Assembly: GCA_002917775.1 (NCBI GenBank)
Contig: KZ627157.1
Span: 60,616 to 124,615 of the forward strand
DNA: 64,000 bases
DNA from: Glaciozyma antarctica PI12
Taxonomy: Eukaryota > Basidiomycota > Microbotryomycetes > Kriegeriales > Camptobasidiaceae
Direction of reading: 5' to 3'
The position numbers were made by a program, and so were the translations under genes. Positions within the stretch are counted from its first letter, which is position 1. Each line of letters opens with the position of its first letter. Shown piece by piece: positions 55,338-64,000 of this stretch. The notes beneath the pieces are model-generated. The model was not told the DNA's origin. It saw only the letters and a program-made list of their open reading frames with translations, and made no database searches.

Positions 55338-56795
55338 CTTTTCAAAGGGGGAGGTGGGGGGGAGGAGAGAGAGATGTTCGTAGCGCGAAGTTCCTCCTCC
55401 TTGCCGCGCGCCCGGTTTCTTCCTCAGCTTCTGGCGAGCTCACCTTCTCTCTTCTCCAGCGCTTCAGAGCTGTTCAAACTGCGTGGGATTCGTTCTCGGG
55501 GTAGACTTGAGCTACCTGCACGAACCTGGACGGACGACGGCGTTTCCGTGGCTCACATCCGGCTACAGCACCTCTGCCCGGTACTGGTTGGGGACGGGTA
55601 GCGAGTCCGTCGAGTCAGGAAATTGGAATCTACTAATTTGAGCCGTGCTTTTCCCTACTCGCCTACTCGCTTGGCGGAGAGGCTTTTGGAAAGGCGGAAG
55701 CAGGCTGAGCACCGTCTGAGCCTTCGTCGGACTGGCTATGTCGCTACTTCTTTGCAGTCTTTTGGCGAGGCTGGCAAACCTTTAGTCAAGGCGTTGCTGC
55801 TTCGCTGCTTCACCCAACTCTGCGGCGAGCTTCTGAGCAGCTCACTTGCCAGCACCTGCTTCTGCGTTTCTCTTCGGGCCTTCGCAACGCCAACGATTCA
55901 ACTTATACCCGGGTCAGCGTTCTGACCTGCGTGTCCAAAGCATGCGGGCTCAAAAAGACTGGGCGATGATAACACCTTCGTCTTCCTGCTCGGCGCTGGT
56001 CAATTGCAAAGTCGGTCGGCGAGTGACAAGCCTGCGAAGACCTCTCGCTCGCCGGGTTCACCTTCCTCGCTCGCTCTCTTCTCCTCCTCTCCAAATACTG
56101 TTTTTCCAGCTTTTCTCAGCTCCCGCATTCGCGAGCTACTCGGACCAACACCACAAGTGGAGAATTGAAGCCAAACCGCAGGGTGCGAAGAGCGTGGGAG
56201 ACCTCAACGACTTGACCCAAATCATTTCCACCGCCTTGCTCTCTTCCTCACGCGCTGTCCTTTGTCAAATTCCCTCCGACCGCCCCCTCGGCACGGAGGT
56301 GCCATTCAGCGCGAAGACCAGATCACCTCGTGTGACTAGCAGGCGACTGCCGGACGACCCAGCTCAGTGCCCATTCATCCACTTTTTCTCCTCCCTTCGC
56401 TTGCGGAGGGACTTCGACGGGAGGTGGAGGGCCGGGAGGGTCGAACAGACTTTCTTTATCGTGGAGGAGCGCTTTGGAGGAGCGCGCGGGGAGGAGAGGG
56501 GAGGGAGGTGATGGGGAGCTCGGAAGAGTTTTCTTTTGGGGAGATGGGCGATGCTGGGAGCTCTCCTGGAGGCTAGCAATGCACCTGTGCAATGCACCTG
56601 TTCACCATCCAAGCTTGTGTGAACGCGCCGTCGAAATAGAGATCGCGAGAGAACGACAGCTTGACGCTCACGCACACCCCTTTCGTTCCTCCAGCTCTCC
56701 TGCGTGCTCTCTCCCAGTGGTCCCACGCACGCACAAAAACGACTCCTGCAGTACCGTACGGGCTATATTCCACCCTCCCCAAAAACTCCCAATCT
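55338..56795. other. 1.46-kb intergenic region MIR1 / complex I gene
   Basis: Lies upstream of MIR1 and downstream of the complex I gene. Base composition is less GC-rich than the genes. An open frame of about 220 codons on the + strand (55846-56511) has no signal peptide, motif or intron pattern I recognise, so I do not call it. MIR1 promoter expected at the left side. Confidence 0.4.
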
Positions 56796-59477
56796 CTAGC
56801 GATCCACCTCTCCAAACACGAGATCCCTGCGCCGCTCATCAGCTCCTCCTCAACCCCAACAACGACAAAGGAAAGGCTCACATCGTTCCGATGATGGCGA
56901 CCATATCGGGGAGGAAAGCATGCCGGGACATGAAGTCTGCTCCGGCGAGATGAGCGAATCCAGGAGCGCGAATCTTGCAGCGGTAAGGCTTGTGAGAGCC
57001 GTCGCTGACGAGGTAGACACTGCGCGTTCGAAGCGTTAGCGTAGAATCAGGCAGAGAGGGAGGAGGCGAACGTACCCCATCTCTCCCTTGGGCGCTTCGA
57101 TGGCCGAGTAGGTCTCTCCTGCGTGTGGGGGTTAGCTCGTCGACCGCCGAGGGAGGGAGGAGAAACGAAACAAACCAACCGAGTAACCCTCGCTGAACAG
57201 CTTAAAGTGGTGAATCAAGCTCTCCATCGACCTGCGTTCGTCATCCTATCAGCTCGCGCACTCGGCCCAAAGAGGGTAAACGCACTCCTTCATGCTCGCC
57301 CTCGGCGGGGGAACGATCTTGTGATCGTCGACCTTGATCTGACCCGGAGGCATCTTGTCGAGGCACTGATTGATGATGCGAAGACTCTGGCGGAACTCCT
57401 CGACGCGGCAGAGGTACCGGTCGTAGCAATCTCCGTTCTTGCCGACGGGGACGTCAAACTCGACCTGGTCGTACGCGTCGTACGGTGCGACCTTCCTGCG
57501 ATCCCGTAACGTGCGTTAGCTCGCTTCCTGGCCGCTGAGAATGGGGGACGCACCGAATGTCCCAAGGAATTCCCGAACCACGAAGCATGACGCCCGAGAA
57601 GGAGTAGTCCAACGCCTGCTGCGCCGTCACCAATCCCACACCGACCGTCCTCTGCTTCCAAATCCTGTTCTCGGTCAAGAGCTCCTCGAACTCGTCGACT
57701 CGCCCGCTGAACGCCGTCGCCCACTTGTAGATGTCCTCCATCAATCCGTGAGGGAGGTCGAACGCGACTCCTCCGGGACGAACGTAGGCAGCGTGAAGAC
57801 GAGCGCCGGAAACGCGCTCGTAGAACTCCATGAGCTTCTCGCGCTCTTCGAAACCCCAGAGGAAGGGGGTGAGGGCTCCGACGTCTGCGAGGGAGCGGTT
57901 TAGAGAGGACGAAAGGCTGGTGAGGAAGGACGTACCCATGGCGTGGGTGAGGACGGCCATAAGGTGGTTGAGGACGCGCGTGATCTCGCCGAAAAGAGTT
58001 CGGATCCACTTGGCTCGCTCGGGGACCTCTGTGGACGTGTGAGGCAGTTAGCGTCGCTCTGCGGTTTCGGCGGGGTTTTAAGAAGAGACTAGGTGCAGCG
58101 CGAGACATCAAGATGGCGAAACTCGTCCTGCTCGTCGCTGGCAGGCATGCGGGATCTACGACGAGTCGTTCGCATCTCGCTCTCCCCTGCGACCGCCTGA
58201 AGCTCGCTAGCATTCCAAGCCAGCACACTCTGCGAGGAGAGTGCATTATCAACACATCTCCAGCGCCTACCGCGCTGAGCTCGGTTTGACGCATGAAGAA
58301 GCCGTCGACCTTGACGCGTCTCCTCGCCGTCTCCCAAGGAGATCGGCAGCTCGGCCTGCTCCTGGCCTTGTTCCAGCAGCTCCCACCCATCCACCCCACG
58401 TGCAACCAGCGACTCTGGCCCTCCCAGTCTCGGCAGGGCGCTGGGAGCTGCGTGCGGGGAAGAGATAGCTCCCGTGACTGTTCGTCTCACGCGGGCTTTG
58501 GTAGCTCGGTCGGCGAAGCGCTTTGCGGAAGGCAGCTCATTCACTCCTTCAAGACCACTGATCGGCATCGCTGTCCAGTACATGGACAGGATAGTCGAAG
58601 AGTGGTCCGAGAGATTTGCCACCCTCGCTGCTTCGTTCCCTCCAGCGTCTGGAGCCCAGTGCACGCTAAGCGCACACTTGAAGCACCTCCCAGATACGGA
58701 GCAGAACAGGAGACCTCGCACCACGCGTCCCGCTCCGCTTCCCTCCTGCCGTCGCGCTCGCACTCGCACGCCCTCTCCCCCTCCCCCGCCGAAACCACCG
58801 CAACAACCTCAACCCCGACTCACCAATGTTCAAAAGCTTCTCCACCGCACGCGAGTAGCACAGCTCGTTCGTCATCATGGAGACATAGTCGAGTCGATCG
58901 AAGTAAGGGAGGGCCTGGGTGTACGTCTTGTACTCGATGAGCTTCTCGGTTCCGCGGTGGAGGAGTCCAACGTGAGGATCGGCACGGAGGATCTCTTCGC
59001 CGTTGAGTTCGAGGATAAGTCGGAGTACACCGTGAGCGGCGGGGTGCTGAGGTCTGCGAGAGGAGGGATCTAAGTTAGCTGGGGGTTCCCTCGCGCGCTT
59101 CCGCCGTCTCGAAGGAGCCTTTGCTCCATCGTGCGGGTCCTCGTGATCCACAACGCCTCCTCTCAGCCCTCTGCACGACCCAGATCGGAACGAGTGACCC
59201 ACCCGAAGTTGACTGCAAGTTGAGAATCGCCCATCAGCTCCCATCTCCTAGCCCAGCTCAGCCTGTACGCACCCGTGAAATGCCTCATCGTTCCGCTCTT
59301 GCCTCCATCGCGCTCGGCAAGGATCTCGGCGGCGGTCTGGTTGTGGAGCTCTTCTACCGTGGCGTGGCCGACTCGCGGAGGATGGCGGGCGCGGTCTGGT
59401 GTTGCTTCGGTAGCGAGTGCTCGGGTGAGAAGAGGTGAAGGAGAACGGTTGACTACGCGGGTGATGGATCGGAGCAT
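56796..59477 (-). CDS. NUO49: NADH:ubiquinone oxidoreductase 49-kDa subunit
   Basis: Core complex I subunit (human NDUFS2, bacterial NuoD) near the quinone site in the peripheral arm of the mitochondrial enzyme; its presence shows a complex I, unlike baker's yeast. Starts [20 protein letters not shown], a basic presequence, at 59477. Seen: [186 protein letters not shown] and [20 protein letters not shown]. The last intron splits the Met codon of [12 protein letters not shown]; the final exon ends at TAG 56796-56798. No break found. Confidence 0.95.
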
Positions 59478-59660
59478 CCTGGCGAGCTCGCTGTTGAGTT
59501 GCTGTTTGGCCAAACCGAGAGAGCGGAGGAAGGCTCTCAGGCTGAGAGTGCTACTCACGAGGTAGTAAGTAGTACGTAGTACCTCAAGCAGCGCGCCGAC
59601 TCTTTCTCTTAGAGTTGCTCTTCTCACAACGTCTCCGATACTTGAGCCGAACGAGTCAAG

Positions 59661-60984
59661 ATGAAGCTGTGCCGATCCAACAGCCTAGCAGCGGCAGCAG
59701 CAACTCTCGCTGTGATCCCGCTCGCTCTCGCCTCGCCTCCATCTCCTTGCGTCCTCTCGGACTCTTCGGGGACCTACGACCTTCGCCCTCTTCAACAGAA
59801 AGGTGCGCCGACCTTACGAAAGCTCGGCTGGACCTCAACTGACGCTGGTTGAGCAGGTGGCGACTACAAGGTTCGGAACGGGGAGAACGGGGAGGAGTAC
59901 CTGCTCAAGTGCGTTCAACTCGCGTCTCTCGGTGGGGTGGATCTAACGACTCGCTTGCAGCTTTTGTGGACCCAGTAGGTTCTCTGCCTTGAGTCCGAGT
60001 ACCTCTGCTAACGCTTCGCAGTCCAAAGCAGTACCTGGGCAGTCGAGCGTTAGCTCCTTCGATGTAACCCCTTTCCTTCTCCAAGCTCACTCGCTCGCAG
60101 GACCAGAGACTGTAGGCGCGTACTTTGAAGGATATCGCGGTGGAATCTCTCTTGGGTGCGCTCCCGCCTTTCTCATCACGCGAAAGCTAACCCCCGGCGC
60201 AGGCAGTGGAACGACACGGCGAGCAACAGGTTGGGCGTACTTTCCCTGCGCTACCTCTCTGGCACGGAGTGCCCCAACTCGTCCGCCAAGCGGTCTTCCG
60301 TGATCCACCTGTGCGTCCCGTCTGCTCCGAGTTCTGCAGCTCGCTCGCTGACACCGAGTAGGCAATGCGACACCTCTTCAACCGCGGGCTCTCCCCTCCT
60401 AGTCGGTGTGATTGACGACTGCTCCTACTTGTGCGTCCGTACATTATCTCACTTCCTTCCTAATGTGAAGCTGCAGCTTCTCCTTCAAAACCCCATACGC
60501 CTGCCCCGTCTCTCCCACCTCATCCGCCTGGAGCGCAATCCTTGTCTTCCTCTCTTTGTACGTCCCTCGCTCCTCCATCCTAGCGTCACTAACTAGATCC
60601 TACCAGCCTCCTCATCGCCATCCCCGTTTCCTTCCTCTCCGCAACCGCCTACAATCGTTTCGTCCTGCAAGCGCGTGGGACCTCTCAGTTCCCCTCGTCC
60701 CTCTCCTCCAGCCTTGCTTTTGCCAAGGACATCTTCACCATCGCCGCAATCGTACGTCCTCTTTCCTCTCGCTCGAAATCGCTAACGCATCACAGGGAGC
60801 TATGGACCTCATCGCGAGCTTCTGGGACCGGGTTAAAGCGTTCGAGTTTTGGAAGCGCGGTGCAGAAAGAGTGGATTACAGTAGGGCGGCGAGGGAGGGG
60901 TTTGAGAGGGTTCCAAGGGAGGGGGTGGAAGAGGGGAGGGAGAGGTTTAGGGATGATTCAGAGGAGGGGTTGGTGGAGGGCTAG
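59661..60984 (+). CDS. MRH-domain type I membrane protein (Mrl1/Atg27-like)
   Basis: Likely Golgi/endosomal sorting receptor or Atg27-like autophagy membrane protein. Signal peptide MKLCRSNSLAAAAATLAVIP then ALASPPSPCVLSDSSGTYDL and RPLQQK; after introns GDYKVRNGENGEEYLL, NFCGP, GISLGQWNDTASNRLGVLSL, RYLSGTECPNSSAKRSS, CDTSS, and FSFKTPYACPVSP. Paired Cys spacing, a G-IS-LG block and FxxxTxYACP are the mannose-6-phosphate receptor homology pattern. A membrane helix follows (TLLIAIPVSFLSATAYNRFV), then a cytosolic tail (AMDLIASFWDRVKAFEFWKR) ending EGLVEG at TAG 60982-60984. Many introns. Mrl1 versus Atg27 cannot be settled without a search; the Gln, Arg, Glu and Tyr sugar contacts of true lectins were not verified. 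Confidence 0.65.
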
Positions 60985-61145
60985 GTGGTGGTGGAGCGGG
61001 AGGAGGAATGAGTACGGAGTAATGAGCAGGTGTGGATTTGGAGACGAGGTCAACAAGGTCCGCTTTCCGTTCGCTCATGGCCTACGCCTGCTGACTTTCG
61101 CTACGCTGGGAGTATCATCTCTTCGCCAACGGCGCCACGGACAGA

Positions 61146-63811
61146 AATGTACCCGAGACTGGTACAGACAAGGACGACACTGCTCGCACTCCTCACGACG
61201 ACATTCCTCGCACTCCTGGTAAGTCGTTCCGCTCGTCGCTCTGAGCACAAGCTGAGTACTTTTTCCAGTCCCCGACGATACGAAGACGCTCAGCGACGAG
61301 GGAGTCACCTCATCCGTCCTCGCCGGCATCCTCAACTGCGGCCGCCAGCTCCCCACTCCTTGCGACTTGTCCTCCGCGCGCACCGATTGGATGAGCAACA
61401 CGCAGACTTCCACCGTCATGCAGGAGGAGCGTCGCTCGGAGCGTCAGCGCAGCAGCGCCGTTAGCCTCACGGCCCACGGTATCGTCTGCAGCCCGCGCAA
61501 GATCCGTACTCTCGAGTTCGTCCTTTCTGCCTCGTCGCTGCGCACGATCTGACGCCGTTCGCTTCTCAGCACCAATGGAGCACTCCTCGCTCGGAACGGA
61601 GTCATCGGCGCCTGGGGTCCGACGAAGATCAAGGGTCGCAACAACCTCGCCGAGGACGTCCTCTCGCAGAAGGCGTACACGATGCTCCGCAGCACGAAGA
61701 AGGGTGTCGACGAGAACGACGTGCGTCCATATCCTTTGCTGCTGTGGGCGCTGCTGATGATCCTGGCTCTCGCAGGATTACGCCGCGAATCGAAACGGAG
61801 TCCTAGCTCCAGCCGATTTGAAAAGTTTGCCGCGGAACCAGAACGGACGCATGATCTATCATCACGAGGTCGAGCACAAGGCCGAGGGACAGCAGTTGCA
61901 CGATCTCTACAGCGACGTGCCTCGTCACATCGTCCGCAAGCGAGCTCAGCACCCGACGTACACTGCTTGCCTCGGAGAAGACGTCAGCCTCTTCGTCATC
62001 AAGGAGCTCGACGCGCTCGTCAAGAAGGTCGATCGTCTCTCGCTGCACTCCTTCGTGGTCGAAAGCGAGATTACCGAGGGCTCGACGGAGAAAGGGGAGC
62101 TAGTAATGGTGAGCTCTCTCCCGCTTCGCACGTTCTCAAGCGCGTTCGCTGACGCTTTCCGACGCTGCAGGCTATAGTCCTTCAAGATGTCGAGAGCGAG
62201 GCGCGCAAGATACTCGGCATTTTCTCGCTCCCAGCTCACCCCAGCGTCGGCAAGTACATGCACGGGCTGAGGCGCAACATGACCTTGCTCAAGATGGGCC
62301 ACATGGTGGTGAGCAGCGTTCCTCCTCTGCTTTCGAGCTTTCACTGATCATCAGCGCGTCTTTAGGATCTCGCCCTCAACTTTAGCGTCGTCGCTCGCGG
62401 CGGATCGGTTCCCGAATGTACGTCTTCCTCTCCGCGCCGTTCCTCATCGTGTGCGTGCTGACGTGGGACGTGCAGGGGAACGCGCTTCGATTCGGCGCGA
62501 CTGCCTCCCTCTCGCACCCGGCACGCTCATCAAGTCCAAGGCCAACTTTGATCGGTGGCTCAACCAGCTCCGTGGGAGGGAGTAGCGACTCGAGCGCGCC
62601 GGCAAGCTCCCCATCGCCTTTGGCAAAATCGACACTCCGCTCCGCCAGTGGTGCATCTCCAACAACCTCATGCAGCCCGATGGCGCCTCAGTCACCGCGC
62701 AAGACAATCCTCCAGTACGCCTGTCATCTTAAGAGCGTCCGGCTCTGCGCGAGTTGTGCGTCGTTTCACTTTTTCGTCATCTCGCGCGCGCTGACTCTCC
62801 TGCATTGCATCGCAGACACGGACGAGCAGTGGGCGGAGAAGAATCGCAAGTCCCGAGAGACCTGTGCGTCCTTTATTTCGTCTTTTCGCTTCATCGCTGA
62901 CGAGGGTTCCTTCGCAGGGGCGAAAAAGTCTCCCGAAGAGCTCGCGCGTATCTACAAGCAGGCCGTCAACACTCGTTCGTCCTCCCTTTTCTTCACGCCA
63001 ACGTACGCTGACCGTACTATTGCAGGACGCGCCAACTGCGAAGCTTTGCACCCCGAGAACCCCACCTACCAGTGGCAGGCCGCCGCGCAGAAAGTGAACC
63101 AGACCAGTTCGCATTCCAGGTCCTCGTTCGTTTGGCTTTTGACTGATGCTCTTCTCCGTCTCAGAATCCGAACGCCGTACTTCACCACATCTCCGAGTTC
63201 CAGGCGGGCCAGACGGAGCCTCACGCCGATCGCAACCTTTGGATCTGCGAAAGTGAGTTCTCACTCCTCGCTGCCTAGAATGTACGCTGACCTCACTCTG
63301 TGCCAGCTCTCGGTCTCCCGTACCTTCGTGGCAAGCTCGACAGGTGCGTTCTTCGGCAACTGTGGTGCGTAGTGGCTGACGGCGGTTTCTCCGAGACGAC
63401 GACGACCCGAAGACGATCAAGCTCGGGTGGACCGCTGTACCCATTGACTGCTACCTCTGCCGCGACGACGTCTTCGGGACCTTCGCCGCTCTCGTCAAGT
63501 CTCACGTCCCCGGCTCCACCTGCCACCTCCCCGACTGCAAGATCAAGTCTAGCGACGAGATCCTCCGCGGCGGCCGGGGCAAGAAGGCGTGGGACGCGCA
63601 GGAGGTGATGCAGAGGGAGCAGGCGATGGTCGTCGGGCATCACGCGACCTGTGGCCCTGTTAAGCGCAAGATTGTCAAGGTCTTTCGTGCGGCGGAGACG
63701 AGGAAGAACAAGGACGGGGTCGTGGTTTCGAGCAGGCCGGCAAGGCTGACTTGGAGGGCGACGGAGGTCAAAAATCCGGTCATGGTTGAGCAGGCGGGGA
63801 TGTTCACGTAG
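61146..63811 (+). CDS. Large unrecognised protein, frame-interrupted
   Basis: Coding is clear but the family is not. Pieces in order: DDTKTLSDEGVTSSVLAGIL; TDWMSNTQTSTVMQEERR; GALLARNGVIGAWGPTKIKG; KAYTMLRSTKKGVDEND; MIYHHEVEHKAEGQQLHDLY; VSLFVIKELDALVKKVDRLS; LHSFVVESEITEGSTEKG; VGKYMHGLRRNMTLLKMGHM; DLALNFSVVARGGSVPE; ANFDRWLNQLRGRE; LPIAFGKIDTPLRQWCISNN; GLPYLRGKLD; KLGWTAVPIDCYLCRDDVFG; SHVPGSTCHLPDCKIKSSDE; and a basic C-terminus. Cys/His pairs near the end (CYLC, CHLPDC, HHATC) could bind zinc. Many short introns. An in-frame TAG at 62583-62585 separates RGRE from RLERAGKLPIAF in one exon, and the joins near 61570 and 63398 need a one-base shift. The start at 61146 is only the first plausible ATG. 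Ends at TAG 63809-63811. I assign no function. Confidence 0.5.
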
Positions 63812-64000
63812 GCGGGGGTTTAACGAGCGTGTTTTGGGTTCGCAGTGCGGTATCGGGGACGCGTTTGTGAGCGAGCGAGAGAAAAACTCGGGGAGAGCAG
63901 CTTGGGAAGCCTTCTCGGTCGATGTTTGGCGCGAAATGAGTGACTTTGATGTGAAGATGGCGCGCTGGCGATGGAGCGAGCTTGAGCGCAGTTGCCGAAG
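63812..64000. other. Right-edge flank
   Basis: 189 bp after the last stop codon. No feature recognised. Confidence 0.4.

Noticed and set aside
55846-56511. Open frame of about 220 codons on the + strand in the MIR1 upstream region
   Set aside because: No recognisable motif, atypical composition for a coding exon here and no splice pattern; kept only as a note in the intergenic entry.
52576-62585. Reassigned genetic code (TAA/TAG read as Gln)
   Set aside because: TAA, TAG and TGA all serve as normal terminal stops in intact genes here (MIR1 TAA, CCT3 and SER3 TAG, SIN3 TGA).
52576-62585. RIP-type C-to-T mutation as cause of the in-frame stops
   Set aside because: No repeated element is present and surrounding sequence remains GC-rich without other transitions visible.

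Overview
This window is nuclear DNA from a GC-rich, intron-rich fungus, most likely a basidiomycete yeast of the Pucciniomycotina (Microbotryomycetes, Rhodotorula/Sporobolomyces-like). Nearly every gene carries several short introns, mostly 46-60 nt, with GTGCGT/GTACGT/GTGAGT donors and a GCTGAC/GCTAAC branch motif close to a CAG acceptor. Gene content is typically fungal: Zn2Cys6 regulator, HIS7 glutaminase-cyclase fusion, complex I subunit, Sin3, fungal Ser-rich secreted proteins and a DUF6593-like protein. The genus is inference; no rRNA or other marker is present. I recognised no tRNA, rRNA, CRISPR array or transposon.

Layout, left to right: 5' part of RRP1 (-); Zn2Cys6 regulator (+); phosphoglycerate dehydrogenase SER3 (+); biotin synthase BIO2 (-); secreted Ser/Thr-rich protein (-); HIS7 (-); a 1.2-kb intergenic region; importin-7/8-type SXM1 (+); AhpD/CMD-like protein (+); isovaleryl-CoA dehydrogenase (+); chaperonin CCT3 (-); damaged short-chain dehydrogenase (-); CaM kinase (+); BAH-like chromatin protein (+); large lipase-like protein (+); TFIIIC sub6-like protein with AT-hook (-); small coiled-coil membrane protein (+); fucosyltransferase-like protein (-); fasciclin protein (+); DUF6593-like protein (+); DExH RNA helicase (-) divergent from SIN3 (+); MYND-finger protein (-); phosphate carrier MIR1 (-); complex I 49-kDa subunit (-); MRH-domain receptor (+); a large unrecognised protein (+).

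The genes are mostly housekeeping and form no obvious operon-like system. Metabolic genes (serine, biotin, histidine, leucine breakdown) lie in the first third, and chromatin/transcription genes (BAH protein, TFIIIC6, SIN3) in the middle. I found no convincing novel multi-gene system. The interesting signals are at gene-structure level: two start codons that exist only after splicing, a 9-nt microexon in a dehydrogenase, three candidate GC-AG introns, and a 7-bp tandem duplication that shifts the last codons of HIS7.

Caution: several well-conserved genes are broken by +1 shifts (one extra base) or in-frame stops (HIS7, SXM1, IVD, CaMK, helicase, secreted protein, MYND protein, last gene). Their number and one-sided direction suggest insertion-type sequence errors as much as biology, so they should be checked against reads before any functional claim. 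Exon borders were placed by eye and may be off in less conserved regions.
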